A stretch of 9,860 nt of DNA from VBAS01 sp964581455 (GCA_964581455.1 CAZOOT010000122.1:1-9860), one strand, 5' to 3'. Shown: positions 1-6,413, counted from the stretch's first letter. The notes: generated by a model not told the origin, from the letters alone. Numbers and translations: made by a program.

Positions 1-78
1 AATGTGCCTGGTGAACTGAGAATGAATTTCAGTAATAAAAAAACAGCTTCCAAGCAGCAGGATCATCAGCCTTTTCAT
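1..78 (-). CDS. Exported protein, signal peptide only (runs off left edge)
   Basis: An ATG at 78 (minus) opens a frame that stays open to base 1 and gives 26 residues beginning MKRLMILLLGSCFF and ending HSQFTRHI. This has a basic start, a hydrophobic core and a likely signal peptidase I site between Ser20 and Gln21, as is common in Bacteroidota exported proteins. A Cys at position 12 follows L-G-S and so resembles a lipobox, but the hydrophobic stretch continues past it, so I prefer type I cleavage. The mature start QFTRHI reminds me of the N-termini of Bacteroidota S8-family serine peptidases. That is recall from very few residues and only a weak hint. The gene follows the 154-927 lipoprotein after a 75-bp gap on the same strand, but a possible promoter in that gap suggests it can be transcribed alone. 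Confidence 0.65.
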   Translation of the reverse strand, partial: MKRLMILLLGSCFFITEIHSQFTRHI

Positions 79-109
79 CAGGATTGAATTTAGTTAGGAT
101 TTGCCAACC

Positions 110-117
110 CAAATTTA
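110..117 (-). promoter_or_regulatory. Possible promoter -7 box of the left-edge gene
   Basis: On the minus strand the sequence reads TAAATTTG, an exact match to the Bacteroidota -7 consensus TAnnTTTG. It lies 31 bases before the ATG at 78, which would leave a leader of about 25 nt. No clear TTTG or TTG -33 element sits 19-21 bases upstream; that place is occupied by the 9-bp repeats at 134-160. The call rests on the -7 box alone. Confidence 0.4.
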
Positions 118-133
118 ATGATTAATTCAGTAG

Positions 134-160
134 GATCATTAAGATCATTAAGATCAATTG
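134..160. repeat. Short tandem repeat, 9-bp unit GATCATTAA
   Basis: Two exact copies of GATCATTAA (134-142 and 143-151) are followed by a third partial copy, GATCAATTG (152-160). The array covers the stop codon of the 154-927 lipoprotein (154-156) and lies just upstream of the putative promoter of the left-edge gene. A related small inverted repeat, TTAAT-G-ATTAA, lies nearby at 115-125. The cluster could be a regulator-binding site or just low-complexity AT-rich sequence; the sequence alone does not decide. Confidence 0.6.
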
Positions 161-927
161 TGATCGATAACCCACATTTTAACGCCAAAACCTACTTTAT
201 ATCCACCTCCGGGACTTCCGGTATTGGGTTGATACTCCCATAGAATATAATCACGGGAAACAAGACCCACATTCTTTGCATATTTTTCTACTGAATATGA
301 TCTTGCTCCATATGAACTAATATTTGTGACAGGTGCATTTAATGATTCATCAATATGCGTAATGGTATATACTTCGTTAAGTGATTTACCACCTATGGTA
401 CTTGTTGCTTCAAATTTGTCAAAAACATAGTCCCAGTCATTCATATTATCATCATTGCTGAAAGAATAAAGTGCAGTGTAGGGATCAGAAGAAATATATC
501 TGTTTCCTTTCCATTTAAATTTTAAATTAAAGGGAATATGAAGTTTTATAAACCGTAAATTATCCTCTACCACTTCCAACTGGTCCTTTAAAGGAGTAAT
601 GAAATATGTTCCATTTTCCGCCCATGGTTTTGTTCCGGTAGAATCTCTTATCTGACGAATGATGCGGAAACCGGGCCTGCCGAGATTATCTGTAACCTGG
701 GCATCAACCGTATGCTTTACCTGGTATCTATGCGTTTCTTCAGTTCTTCCAAGATTGATGAAAACAGTGGAGTCAAGCCTGTAAGTAATAAATTTTCCTA
801 CTGTTAATTGTATGTAGTTTGAAATTTCTGCAGATTTATAGTCTTCCAACACCTGTTTTTCGCATGAGATCAATGGGAAAAGTAAGAAGGAAAATAAAGA
901 GATTCGTATCAGGTTTTTGAGTCTCAT
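154..927 (-). CDS. Uncharacterised lipoprotein, 257 aa
   Basis: The protein starts with a type II signal peptide: basic residues (MRLKNLIR), a hydrophobic core and the lipobox L-I-S-C, so Cys22 should be lipidated after cleavage. The rest looks like a soluble envelope domain with no further membrane segment, rich in alternating hydrophobic/polar stretches and aromatics that suggest mostly beta structure. Notable points are a Gly-rich patch near the C-terminus (SPGGGYKVGFG) and a close ending in MWVIDHN. I do not recognise a named family and assign no function; the ending differs from the SusD-type proteins I know. The ATG at 927 is well placed ahead of the signal peptide. Upstream, the mnmA terminator separates it from mnmA. 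No TAnnTTTG box is visible in the gap, so its promoter is unidentified. It may be co-transcribed with the exported protein 75 bp downstream. Confidence 0.85.
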   Translation of the reverse strand: MRLKNLIRISLFSFLLFPLISCEKQVLEDYKSAEISNYIQLTVGKFITYRLDSTVFINLGRTEETHRYQVKHTVDAQVTDNLGRPGFRIIRQIRDSTGTKPWAENGTYFITPLKDQLEVVEDNLRFIKLHIPFNLKFKWKGNRYISSDPYTALYSFSNDDNMNDWDYVFDKFEATSTIGGKSLNEVYTITHIDESLNAPVTNISSYGARSYSVEKYAKNVGLVSRDYILWEYQPNTGSPGGGYKVGFGVKMWVIDHN

Positions 928-1012
928 AAGATCATAATGCGTTTTCTTCTAAGAAGTTCTTTAGCCAGGGTTACTTGATTACTATTGACTTAATATTTTA
1001 TAGATAGTTATA

Positions 1013-1056
1013 TAAAAATAAAAACAAAAGCCGGAAAAGGTTATTTCCCGGCATTT
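1013..1056 (-). terminator. Intrinsic terminator downstream of mnmA
   Basis: On the minus strand a hairpin forms from GCCGG (1052-1048) pairing with CCGGC (1034-1030). It is extended by three A-T pairs next to one bulged base and has a loop of about six bases. It is followed by TTTTGTTTTTATTTTTAT, a good U-tract. It lies about 105 bases after the mnmA stop and ahead of the lipoprotein gene, so it most likely ends the mnmA transcript. The 928-1156 gap holds nothing else I can name apart from an 11-base palindrome CTTCT-T-AGAAG (minus) near 950. Confidence 0.75.
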
Positions 1057-1156
1057 AAAACGATATTTTGAATGGATTATTGCCCTTGAAGGAGCTGGTT
1101 GTCAATAGTTCGGAACATGGAGTAAAGACAAAATCTTCTTAATCCCGATCCCCAGC

Positions 1157-2269
1157 TTATGGATTTGGATTCAGAACTCCTGATTGAATAATTCCCCCTC
1201 CGATAACATCATCCCCTTCATAAAACACAGCACTTTGGCCGGGAGCAATTCCTTTTGCATTTTCATAAAATTTCACTTTCATCAAACCATCTGCAGGATA
1301 AATATTTGAAAGCGTACCCTTGTCTTTATACCGGATCTTGGTTGTTGCTTCCATACCGGGTGTTATGAAATCATATTTGATCAGGTTTATTTTTCCAACA
1401 GTCATTTCATTTTGTTCCAGATCTTCTTCATCACCCAGCATTACCGTATTGTTGTCTGCATCTATTTTGGTTACAAATACCGGTTTTCCAAATGTAATAT
1501 CGAGTCCTTTTCTTTGTCCTATTGTATAAAATAGATAGCCTTTATGCTTACCTAATATCTTGCCATGTTTATCAATGAAATTTCCGCCATTCACTCTTTC
1601 TTCCAACCCTTCTACATTTCTTTTCAGGAAACCACGGTAATCGTTGTCCGGCACAAAACAGATCTCATAGCTTTCATTTTTTTTGGCCAACTCAGGATAA
1701 CCGTAGTCAATAGCCATTTGACGGATCTGCGTTTTTCTATAGGGTCCAAGGGGTAATAAAGTTCTGCTCAATAAATCTTGCTGTAAACCCCAAAGAACAT
1801 AACTCTGGTCTTTTGTTTCATCTACGGCTTTGCTCACAACAAATCTTCCATTATCATGCTGGCGGATTTTTCCATAATGCCCGGTAGCAATAAAATCACA
1901 ATCCAATGCATCGGCTCTTTTCAATAAAGCCCTCCATTTGATATGTGTATTGCACAAAACGCAAGGGTTAGGTGTTCGTCCGGCAATATATTCGTCTACA
2001 AAATTTTCGATCACAAAATCACCAAACTCTTCGCGGATATCAAGAATATAATGTGGGAATCCGTGTTGAACCGCAGCCATTCTGGCATCATTAAATGAAT
2101 CCACATTACAGCAGCCGGTTTCTTTTTTGCTACCCCCACTGGCCGCATAATCCCATGTTTTCATAGTGATGCCTACTACTTCATAACCTTCATCATTGAG
2201 CATGAGGGCTGTAACGGTACTATCAATACCGCCGCTCATGGCCACCAACACTTTTCCTTTTTTACTCAT
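1157..2269 (-). CDS. mnmA: tRNA-specific 2-thiouridylase MnmA
   Basis: MnmA puts sulfur on C2 of wobble uridine 34 in the tRNAs for Lys, Glu and Gln. It activates the base with ATP and takes sulfur from a persulfide relay. The 370-aa protein has the complete family layout: the ATP-binding PP-loop SGGIDS at residues 12-17, RTPNPCVLCN at 98-107 with the catalytic Cys expected at 106, ATGHY at 128-132, KDQSYVLW at 153-160, and ESYEICFV at 199-206 holding the second catalytic Cys (204). The C-terminal beta-barrel region includes GQRKGL (251-256) and APGQSAVFY (342-350). Length is normal. I chose ATG 2269 (MSKKGKVLVAMSGG). The open frame extends ten codons further to a TTG at 2299, but that stretch contains the -7 promoter box and cannot be in the transcript. 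The gene is monocistronic by its own promoter and terminator. Confidence 0.97.
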   Translation of the reverse strand: MSKKGKVLVAMSGGIDSTVTALMLNDEGYEVVGITMKTWDYAASGGSKKETGCCNVDSFNDARMAAVQHGFPHYILDIREEFGDFVIENFVDEYIAGRTPNPCVLCNTHIKWRALLKRADALDCDFIATGHYGKIRQHDNGRFVVSKAVDETKDQSYVLWGLQQDLLSRTLLPLGPYRKTQIRQMAIDYGYPELAKKNESYEICFVPDNDYRGFLKRNVEGLEERVNGGNFIDKHGKILGKHKGYLFYTIGQRKGLDITFGKPVFVTKIDADNNTVMLGDEEDLEQNEMTVGKINLIKYDFITPGMEATTKIRYKDKGTLSNIYPADGLMKVKFYENAKGIAPGQSAVFYEGDDVIGGGIIQSGVLNPNP

Positions 2270-2288
2270 GAAATCCAAAATTAGCCTG

Positions 2289-2320
2289 CAAATATACAAA
2301 TGATTGCCTGCATGCTGAAA
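2289..2320 (-). promoter_or_regulatory. mnmA promoter (Bacteroidota type)
   Basis: The minus strand carries TATATTTG at 2296-2289, an exact TAnnTTTG -7 box. TTTC, one mismatch from the TTTG -33 element, lies 20 bases upstream at 2320-2317. Transcription should start near 2283, leaving a leader of roughly 14 nt before ATG 2269. This settles the start codon of mnmA. Confidence 0.65.
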
Positions 2321-2370
2321 TTCAATGCTGATAAGGTTTTGAACACAACTTTAATGTTTCAATTCTGAAA

Positions 2371-2400
2371 TTGTTGCAATAAAAGAATTGACTGCAACAA
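2371..2400. repeat. Inverted repeat TTGTTGCA / TGCAACAA
   Basis: Two perfect 8-bp arms (2371-2378 and 2393-2400) flank a 14-base spacer between the collagen-like lipoprotein stop (2446) and the mnmA promoter. In the minus-strand transcript it would form a modest hairpin about 46 bases after the lipoprotein stop, but only a short T run follows. It could be a weak terminator or a protein-binding site upstream of mnmA. Confidence 0.45.
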
Positions 2401-2445
2401 GGTTCTGATTGCTAATGAATATTTGTGATTTAAAAAGGGAATTGA

Positions 2446-3039
2446 TCAATATCCACCTTTACCATCTGCAGTGATATTAAACAATTTCAGTATTTCGTCA
2501 TATGTCATGGCTTTGAGTTGAGCAGGAGAAAAGCTTAATGCTGATCCACTTGCTATTCTGCCTCCTGCAACTCCTCCGGGAACAATTACATACCGGAACT
2601 GGCTAGAAACGGTTGGTATATCAGGCTGGTCTGTATATATATAAGTATACCTGATTGTTCCTACTGAAGGCATCAGGAAATTATAAAAATGAAACCCATT
2701 CGTATTAAAAACAGTACTGGGAAGTGGTCTTACAATAGAGCTTTCCGTTGATAGTTTTACAAATGATAAAACCACACCATTATCAAGAATGGCTTGTGTA
2801 ACGCCAGGAGCAGCCCTGTCAAAACTATAGTCGGATGAACTCAAACCCGGATTGGTCCAGGCTGTTCCGGAAGAAAACCAGGGGGAATAAATAACATTAG
2901 CTGAGCCAACCGGCCCCGCCACACCTTGTGGACCTGCTGGTCCGGCCGGCCCTGCAGGCCCTGCCGGGCCTTCTTTGGAACAATTGAGTGAAATAAGGCT
3001 AATAAAAAAAGTCAAAGTCAGGAGATTGCGCTTTTTCAT
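2446..3039 (-). CDS. Lipoprotein with short collagen-like Gly-X-Y repeat
   Basis: A 197-aa surface or periplasmic lipoprotein. Its type II signal peptide ends in the lipobox S-L-N-C, putting the lipidated Cys at residue 20. Immediately after, residues 24-44 form seven collagen-type Gly-X-Y triplets (four GPA, then GPQ, GVA, GPV). This is too short for a long triple helix but could form a short trimeric stalk. Residues 46-197 form a separate domain with alternating hydrophobic and aromatic residues, probably beta-rich, with no transmembrane segment. Lipoproteins built this way (Cys, short collagen stalk, C-terminal domain of about 150 residues) are common in Bacteroidota, and their function is unknown as far as I know. 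ATG 3039 is the natural start. The gene is divergent from ssb, and I see no clear -7 box in front of it. Confidence 0.9.
   Translation of the reverse strand: MKKRNLLTLTFFISLISLNCSKEGPAGPAGPAGPAGPQGVAGPVGSANVIYSPWFSSGTAWTNPGLSSSDYSFDRAAPGVTQAILDNGVVLSFVKLSTESSIVRPLPSTVFNTNGFHFYNFLMPSVGTIRYTYIYTDQPDIPTVSSQFRYVIVPGGVAGGRIASGSALSFSPAQLKAMTYDEILKLFNITADGKGGY
2905..2970 (-). repeat. GC-rich tandem repeat coding for Gly-X-Y triplets
   Basis: This 66-base stretch inside the lipoprotein gene repeats Gly-Pro-Ala codons in 9-base units and is much richer in G and C than the AT-rich DNA around it. Codon choice varies between units (GGC, GGG, GGA and GGT all occur), so the DNA copies are imperfect, which lowers but does not remove the chance of slippage. 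The triplet count may vary between strains. Confidence 0.8.
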
Positions 3040-3346
3040 AATTTCTTTTATTGAGGTTTAATAATGAAGAGAGTATAAATAATTGGCTTTGCAGGTGGTA
3101 TTCAATAAATAAAAAACAGAAATCCAGGAACCCTATTTCTGATTTCAAATTCATTTTGTATTCTAAACTTACAACTTTATTTATTCTTTAATAAGCGGTT
3201 AAAATATTTTCTGCAGAAATAACAACGAATTAAATTAAATAGCTATTTGTGGAAAATTACCAGACCGTGGTATTGTTGGTAAATATCAAATTGCATTAAC
3301 TTGCAGCTGTTAATAATTTTTATTCAGTAAGTTAAAATTGAGCACT
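3040..3346. other. Divergent AT-rich intergenic region
   Basis: This gap of about 300 bases lies between the collagen-like lipoprotein (minus) and ssb (plus). It is AT-rich, with no open frame worth calling and no tRNA-like or riboswitch-like structure that I can see. The ssb promoter sits at its right end (3290-3321). The promoter of the lipoprotein must also lie here, but no exact TAnnTTTG box is visible on the minus strand. The middle of the region, about 3120-3280, is unexplained. Confidence 0.6.
3290..3321 (+). promoter_or_regulatory. Probable ssb promoter
   Basis: ATTG at 3290-3293 and TAATTTTT at 3314-3321 are separated by 20 bases. Each is one mismatch from the Bacteroidota elements TTTG and TAnnTTTG. 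A start near 3327 would give a leader of about 20 nt before ATG 3347. The match is plausible but degenerate. Confidence 0.4.
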
Positions 3347-3763
3347 ATGATTAAGTTACAGATTATCGGCAACCTCGGCAAAGATTGCGTGGTTAACACA
3401 GTGAATGGTAAAAACGTTATCAATTTCACAGTGGCACACACTGAAAAGTATCGTGATTCACAAGGCAACAACCAGGAAAAAACAACCTGGGTAGATTGTG
3501 CCTATTGGACAGACCGCACAGCCATTTCGCCTTACCTTACCAAAGGCAAGCAAGTGTTTGTGGAAGGAACACCCGAAGTAAGAACATTTACTAGACAGGA
3601 CGGAACCGGTGGAGCTTCACTTTCACTCCGTGTACGTGAAGTACAACTACTGGGTGGTCGTGGAGATGGTGGATCGGCAACAGCTGCTTCATCCTCTTCT
3701 TCTGCCTCATCAGTTCCTTCTCCGGCAGATATTACTGAGCCGGTTGACGATCTTCCTTTTTAA
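3347..3763 (+). CDS. ssb: Single-stranded DNA-binding protein Ssb
   Basis: SSB coats single-stranded DNA during replication, repair and recombination and recruits partner proteins through its C-terminal tip. The 138-aa product has the OB-fold domain at residues 1 to about 103. It opens with MIKLQIIGNLGKD, followed by VNFTVA-type and TTWVDCAYW (46-54) segments, the latter carrying aromatic residues of the DNA-binding face, and then KGKQVFVEG (66-74). A short Gly/Ser/Ala-rich linker follows (about 104-126, with a run of Ser), then the acidic partner-binding tip DDLPF at the very end. ATG 3347 matches the family N-terminus; the frame could begin three codons earlier at a TTG (3338), but nothing supports that. 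The gene stands alone, with its own promoter and a strong terminator before the next gene. Its stop codon lies inside an inverted repeat. Confidence 0.96.
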   Translation: MIKLQIIGNLGKDCVVNTVNGKNVINFTVAHTEKYRDSQGNNQEKTTWVDCAYWTDRTAISPYLTKGKQVFVEGTPEVRTFTRQDGTGGASLSLRVREVQLLGGRGDGGSATAASSSSSASSVPSPADITEPVDDLPF

Positions 3764-3783
3764 TTCGTAATCGAATTAAAAAG
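3756..3783. repeat. 12-bp inverted repeat across the ssb stop codon
   Basis: The arms CTTTTTAATTCG (3756-3767) and CGAATTAAAAAG (3772-3783) are perfectly complementary around a TAAT loop. The left arm contains the last ssb codons and the TAA stop (3761-3763). The hairpin is AT-rich, lacks a U-tract, and is followed 17 bases later by the GC-rich terminator, so it may protect the mRNA 3' end or assist termination. Confidence 0.75.
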
Positions 3784-3800
3784 CTACCCTTGAAATTAAG

Positions 3801-3833
3801 TGCCCCCCGGTTTATTCGGGGGGTATTTTTTTT
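3801..3833 (+). terminator. Intrinsic terminator of ssb
   Basis: CCCCCCG (3803-3809) pairs with CGGGGGG (3817-3823) around a seven-base loop, with extra G-U and T-A closing pairs, and TATTTTTTTT follows directly. This is a textbook rho-independent terminator about 40 bases after the ssb stop. It ends only 19 bases before the Ldh-family start codon. Confidence 0.92.
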
Positions 3834-3841
3834 ATTTATCG

Positions 3842-3849
3842 TTTCTTTG
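3842..3849 (+). promoter_or_regulatory. Possible degenerate -7 box before the Ldh-family gene
   Basis: TTTCTTTG at 3842-3849 differs from TAnnTTTG at one fixed position and lies three bases before ATG 3853, so a transcript from it would be leaderless or nearly so. No -33 element is clear because the ssb terminator fills that space. The strong terminator upstream means the gene needs some promoter here or depends on readthrough. Confidence 0.3.
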
Positions 3850-3852
3850 CGC

Positions 3853-4938
3853 ATGTCCGAACAAAAATATTCTTACCATCAACTCCTTGATTTTACTGAA
3901 GCCATCTTGCAAAAGATCGGGTGTAATGAAAAGGATGCAATGATTGCAGCAAAAGTTTTAGTCTCTGCGGATCTTCGGGGAATAGATTCTCATGGAGTAG
4001 CAAGACTGAGTGGTTATGTACGGCTTTGGGAAGCCAAAAGAGTAAATGCAAATCCTGAAATAAAGATCATTCATGAAACCCCATCAACTGCAGTGGTAGA
4101 TGGTGATAGTGGCTTGGGTCTGGTGGTAGCACCATTTTCAATGCAGGTGGCTATTGATAAAGCAAAGAATGTTGGAACAGGATGGGTAAGTGTTCAGAAT
4201 AGTAATCATTTTGGTATTGCTGGTTATCATGCGATGATGGCTCTCGAACATGACATGATCGGGATAGCTTTTACAAATGCAAGCCCCCTGGTTGCACCTA
4301 CATTTTCAGTGGAAAGATTATTAGGTACCAATCCGATTTGTGTGGTAATACCTGCAGGAGAAGAACCTGCCTTTGTTGCAGATTTGGCAACAACAACTGC
4401 TGCGAATGGTAAGTTGGAAATTCTTCAAAGAAAAGGAGGCGTAGCCCCATTAGGATGGATACAAACCAAAGAAGGAAAACAGTCAACCGATGCGCATGAA
4501 TTAAAAGCAGGTGGTGCCTTGCTTCCATTGGGCGGAGACAGGGAACATGGAAGTCATAAAGGATATGCACTTGGTGCAATTGTTGATATTTTTTCAGCTG
4601 TATTAAGCGGTGCAAATTACGGACCATGGGTTCCACCATTTCCTGCTTATGTACCCATGCCTGATGAACAACCTGGTAAAGGAATCGGCCATTTTTTCGG
4701 GGCAATGCGTATTGATGCTTTTAGAAAAGCTGATGAATTTAAACTACACATGGACAAATGGATAAGAAGGTTCCGCTCTGCAAAAACAGTAGAAGGAGAA
4801 GAAAGAGTATTAATTCCAGGAGATCCCGAAAGAGAAATGGAAGCGGAAAGAATGAAGAATGGAATTCCTTTGGTGAAACCTGTAGTGGAAGATTTGAAAT
4901 TGTTGGGTGAAAAACTTAATGTTGAATTTACAAGATAG
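3853..4938 (+). CDS. Ldh-family (malate/L-lactate dehydrogenase type) NAD(P)-dependent oxidoreductase
   Basis: A 361-aa member of the Ldh_2 family, a Rossmann-unrelated NAD(P)-dependent oxidoreductase fold that includes archaeal-type malate dehydrogenase, ureidoglycolate dehydrogenase, diketogulonate reductase and piperideine-2-carboxylate reductase. Family motifs are complete: ADLRGIDSHGVARL (39-52) with the conserved Ser-His, the NSNHFGIAGYH motif (116-126), LLGTNPICVVIPAG (156-169), ADLATT (176-181) and GSHKGYAL (233-240). The reaction is probably reduction of a 2-keto acid or its reverse, in the cytoplasm; the substrate cannot be read from the sequence. Start ATG 3853 (MSEQKYSYHQLL) gives the usual family N-terminus. 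The open frame extends 21 codons upstream to a TTG at 3790, but that part translates the ssb terminator. It has no operon partner: ssb is terminated before it, and lysC has its own promoter 125 bases downstream. Confidence 0.93.
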   Translation: MSEQKYSYHQLLDFTEAILQKIGCNEKDAMIAAKVLVSADLRGIDSHGVARLSGYVRLWEAKRVNANPEIKIIHETPSTAVVDGDSGLGLVVAPFSMQVAIDKAKNVGTGWVSVQNSNHFGIAGYHAMMALEHDMIGIAFTNASPLVAPTFSVERLLGTNPICVVIPAGEEPAFVADLATTTAANGKLEILQRKGGVAPLGWIQTKEGKQSTDAHELKAGGALLPLGGDREHGSHKGYALGAIVDIFSAVLSGANYGPWVPPFPAYVPMPDEQPGKGIGHFFGAMRIDAFRKADEFKLHMDKWIRRFRSAKTVEGEERVLIPGDPEREMEAERMKNGIPLVKPVVEDLKLLGEKLNVEFTR

Positions 4939-5063
4939 GGAATTGGTTACCTGGTTCTTTTAAAGTATATCCTAAGTAATCTTGATGAAACTATATTTCT
5001 ATGGGTTGAAATACAAGTTGACTTTTCATTTTTCTTCTAACATTCGTTATCCCTCCTCACACT

Positions 5064-5071
5064 TATCTTTG
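5064..5071 (+). promoter_or_regulatory. lysC promoter -7 box
   Basis: TATCTTTG is an exact TAnnTTTG match, 19 bases before ATG 5091. Transcription should start near 5077, leaving a leader of about 14 nt. The -33 region is weak: TTCG at 5043-5046 with a 17-base spacer is the nearest candidate. The short leader leaves no room for a lysine riboswitch. The rest of the 4939-5090 gap shows no terminator hairpin for the Ldh-family gene. Confidence 0.6.
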
Positions 5072-5090
5072 CACCTCAAAATTTTTATAG

Positions 5091-6413
5091 ATGAAAGTAA
5101 TGAAGTTTGGCGGCACATCTGTGGGTAAACCAGAGCGGATGAACCAGGTGTCTGAGTTAATAACGAAGTCTGATGAACCAACCATTGTGGTTTTAAGTGC
5201 ACTGAGCGGAACAACGAATGCTTTGGTTACAATTGGGAATCATCTGTCAAAAAGTGAAAGAGACCAGGCAAGACAGGAAATCAATAAACTGGAAACTCAT
5301 TACCGGGAATTTGTTGCTGATCTTTTAAAGGAATCCGTACATCTTGATAAAGCAAATGCGATCATTCAGGAACATTTTGAGTTTCTGACAATCATTCTTA
5401 AAATTTCCTACAGCGAATCGTTGAGTAAGGATATCCTGGCCCAGGGCGAATTGCTTTCTACAAAATTATTCAGTGTTTACCTTGAAGAAAAAGGCGTAGA
5501 ACATCAATTATTACCTGCATTGGAGTTTATGAGTATTGATGGTAATGATGAGCCTCAGATTGGAAGTATAAAAGTAAAGTTGAACCAATTATTGAATAAG
5601 CATAAGGATAAAAAACTTTTTATTACGCAAGGATATATTTGTAAAAATTCGAGAGGAGAAGTGGATAACCTGAAAAGGGGAGGAAGCGATTATACAGCTT
5701 CATTGATAGCTGCTGCTATCGGTGCTTCCGTTTGTGAGATCTGGACCGACATTGACGGAATGCATAATAATGATCCACGAATTGTAAAGAAAACTGTGCC
5801 GGTGGAACAAATGAGTTTTGATGAAGCAGCGGAGCTGGCATATTTCGGAGCTAAAATTTTACATCCTGCTTCTATCTGGCCGGCACAGACTTATAATGTT
5901 GCTGTAAAACTGCTGAATACCATGCAGCCCGATGCGAAAGGAACGACCATTTCCGAGAAAGCTGGTTCAGTAGGAGTGAAGGCTGTTGCAGCAAAAGATA
6001 ATATCACAGCTATCAGAATAAAAAGCAGCCGCATGCTTTTGGCATATGGTTTTTTAAGAAAAATATTTGAGGTTTTTGAAAAATTTAAAACACCGATTGA
6101 TATGATCACCACTTCCGAAGTGGCGGTTTCAATTACTATTGATAATACAACTCATTTAAAAGAAATATTAAAAGAGTTAGAACCATTTGGTACAATTGAA
6201 GTGGATAAAGACCAGGTGATCATTTCAGTGGTAGGAAATGAAATTTCACAAACCCAGGATATCATTAAAAAACTTTTTCTTTCTATAGTTAATATACCAG
6301 TTCGCATGGTATCCTATGGTGGCAGCCCGCATAACATTTCGTTGCTAGTTGCAGCAGAGAATAAAGAAAGAATTCTTCAGCAATTGAATAAAGGAATGTT
6401 TAAGCTGGATTAA
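5091..6413 (+). CDS. lysC: Aspartate kinase (monofunctional, LysC-like)
   Basis: Aspartate kinase phosphorylates L-aspartate with ATP, the first step toward lysine, diaminopimelate, threonine and methionine. The 440-aa protein opens with the kinase signature KFGGTSVG (5-12) and carries RGGSDYTAS (196-204) and EIWTDIDGMHNNDPR (216-230) in the nucleotide/aspartate site, followed by FGAKILHP (252-259). Two C-terminal ACT domains follow, roughly 303-372 and 375-440. The first contains MLLAYGFL (315-322) and DMITTSEVAVSITID (337-351), closely resembling the lysine-binding region of E. coli LysC, so lysine feedback inhibition is likely (inference). There is no homoserine dehydrogenase fusion, and length fits the monofunctional enzyme. 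Start ATG 5091 fits both the motif and the promoter. Its TAA overlaps the stop codon of the converging gene. Confidence 0.95.
   Translation: MKVMKFGGTSVGKPERMNQVSELITKSDEPTIVVLSALSGTTNALVTIGNHLSKSERDQARQEINKLETHYREFVADLLKESVHLDKANAIIQEHFEFLTIILKISYSESLSKDILAQGELLSTKLFSVYLEEKGVEHQLLPALEFMSIDGNDEPQIGSIKVKLNQLLNKHKDKKLFITQGYICKNSRGEVDNLKRGGSDYTASLIAAAIGASVCEIWTDIDGMHNNDPRIVKKTVPVEQMSFDEAAELAYFGAKILHPASIWPAQTYNVAVKLLNTMQPDAKGTTISEKAGSVGVKAVAAKDNITAIRIKSSRMLLAYGFLRKIFEVFEKFKTPIDMITTSEVAVSITIDNTTHLKEILKELEPFGTIEVDKDQVIISVVGNEISQTQDIIKKLFLSIVNIPVRMVSYGGSPHNISLLVAAENKERILQQLNKGMFKLD

Noticed and set aside
1320..1756. Two short plus-strand frames (1320-1529 and 1565-1756)
   Set aside because: Both are antisense to well-conserved parts of mnmA and look like chance open frames.
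2905..2970. GC-rich repeat as a CRISPR or mobile-element remnant
   Set aside because: The repeat is in frame, encodes Gly-X-Y triplets and sits directly after a lipobox. It has no spacers, no terminal inverted repeats and no transposase nearby.
4298..4705. 135-codon open frame on the minus strand
   Set aside because: It lies wholly inside the Ldh-family gene, whose plus-strand frame carries complete conserved motifs. The minus-strand product is rich in His, Gln and Leu, as expected from an antisense reading, and has no recognisable domain.
5072..5090. Lysine riboswitch ahead of lysC
   Set aside because: The predicted transcription start leaves only about 14 nt of leader, and the whole 4939-5090 gap has no extended paired structure. 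A lysine riboswitch needs well over 100 nt.
5891..6112. 73-codon minus-strand frame inside lysC
   Set aside because: It is antisense to the region leading into and including the first ACT domain of lysC, where the sense protein is clearly conserved. No promoter or motif supports it.
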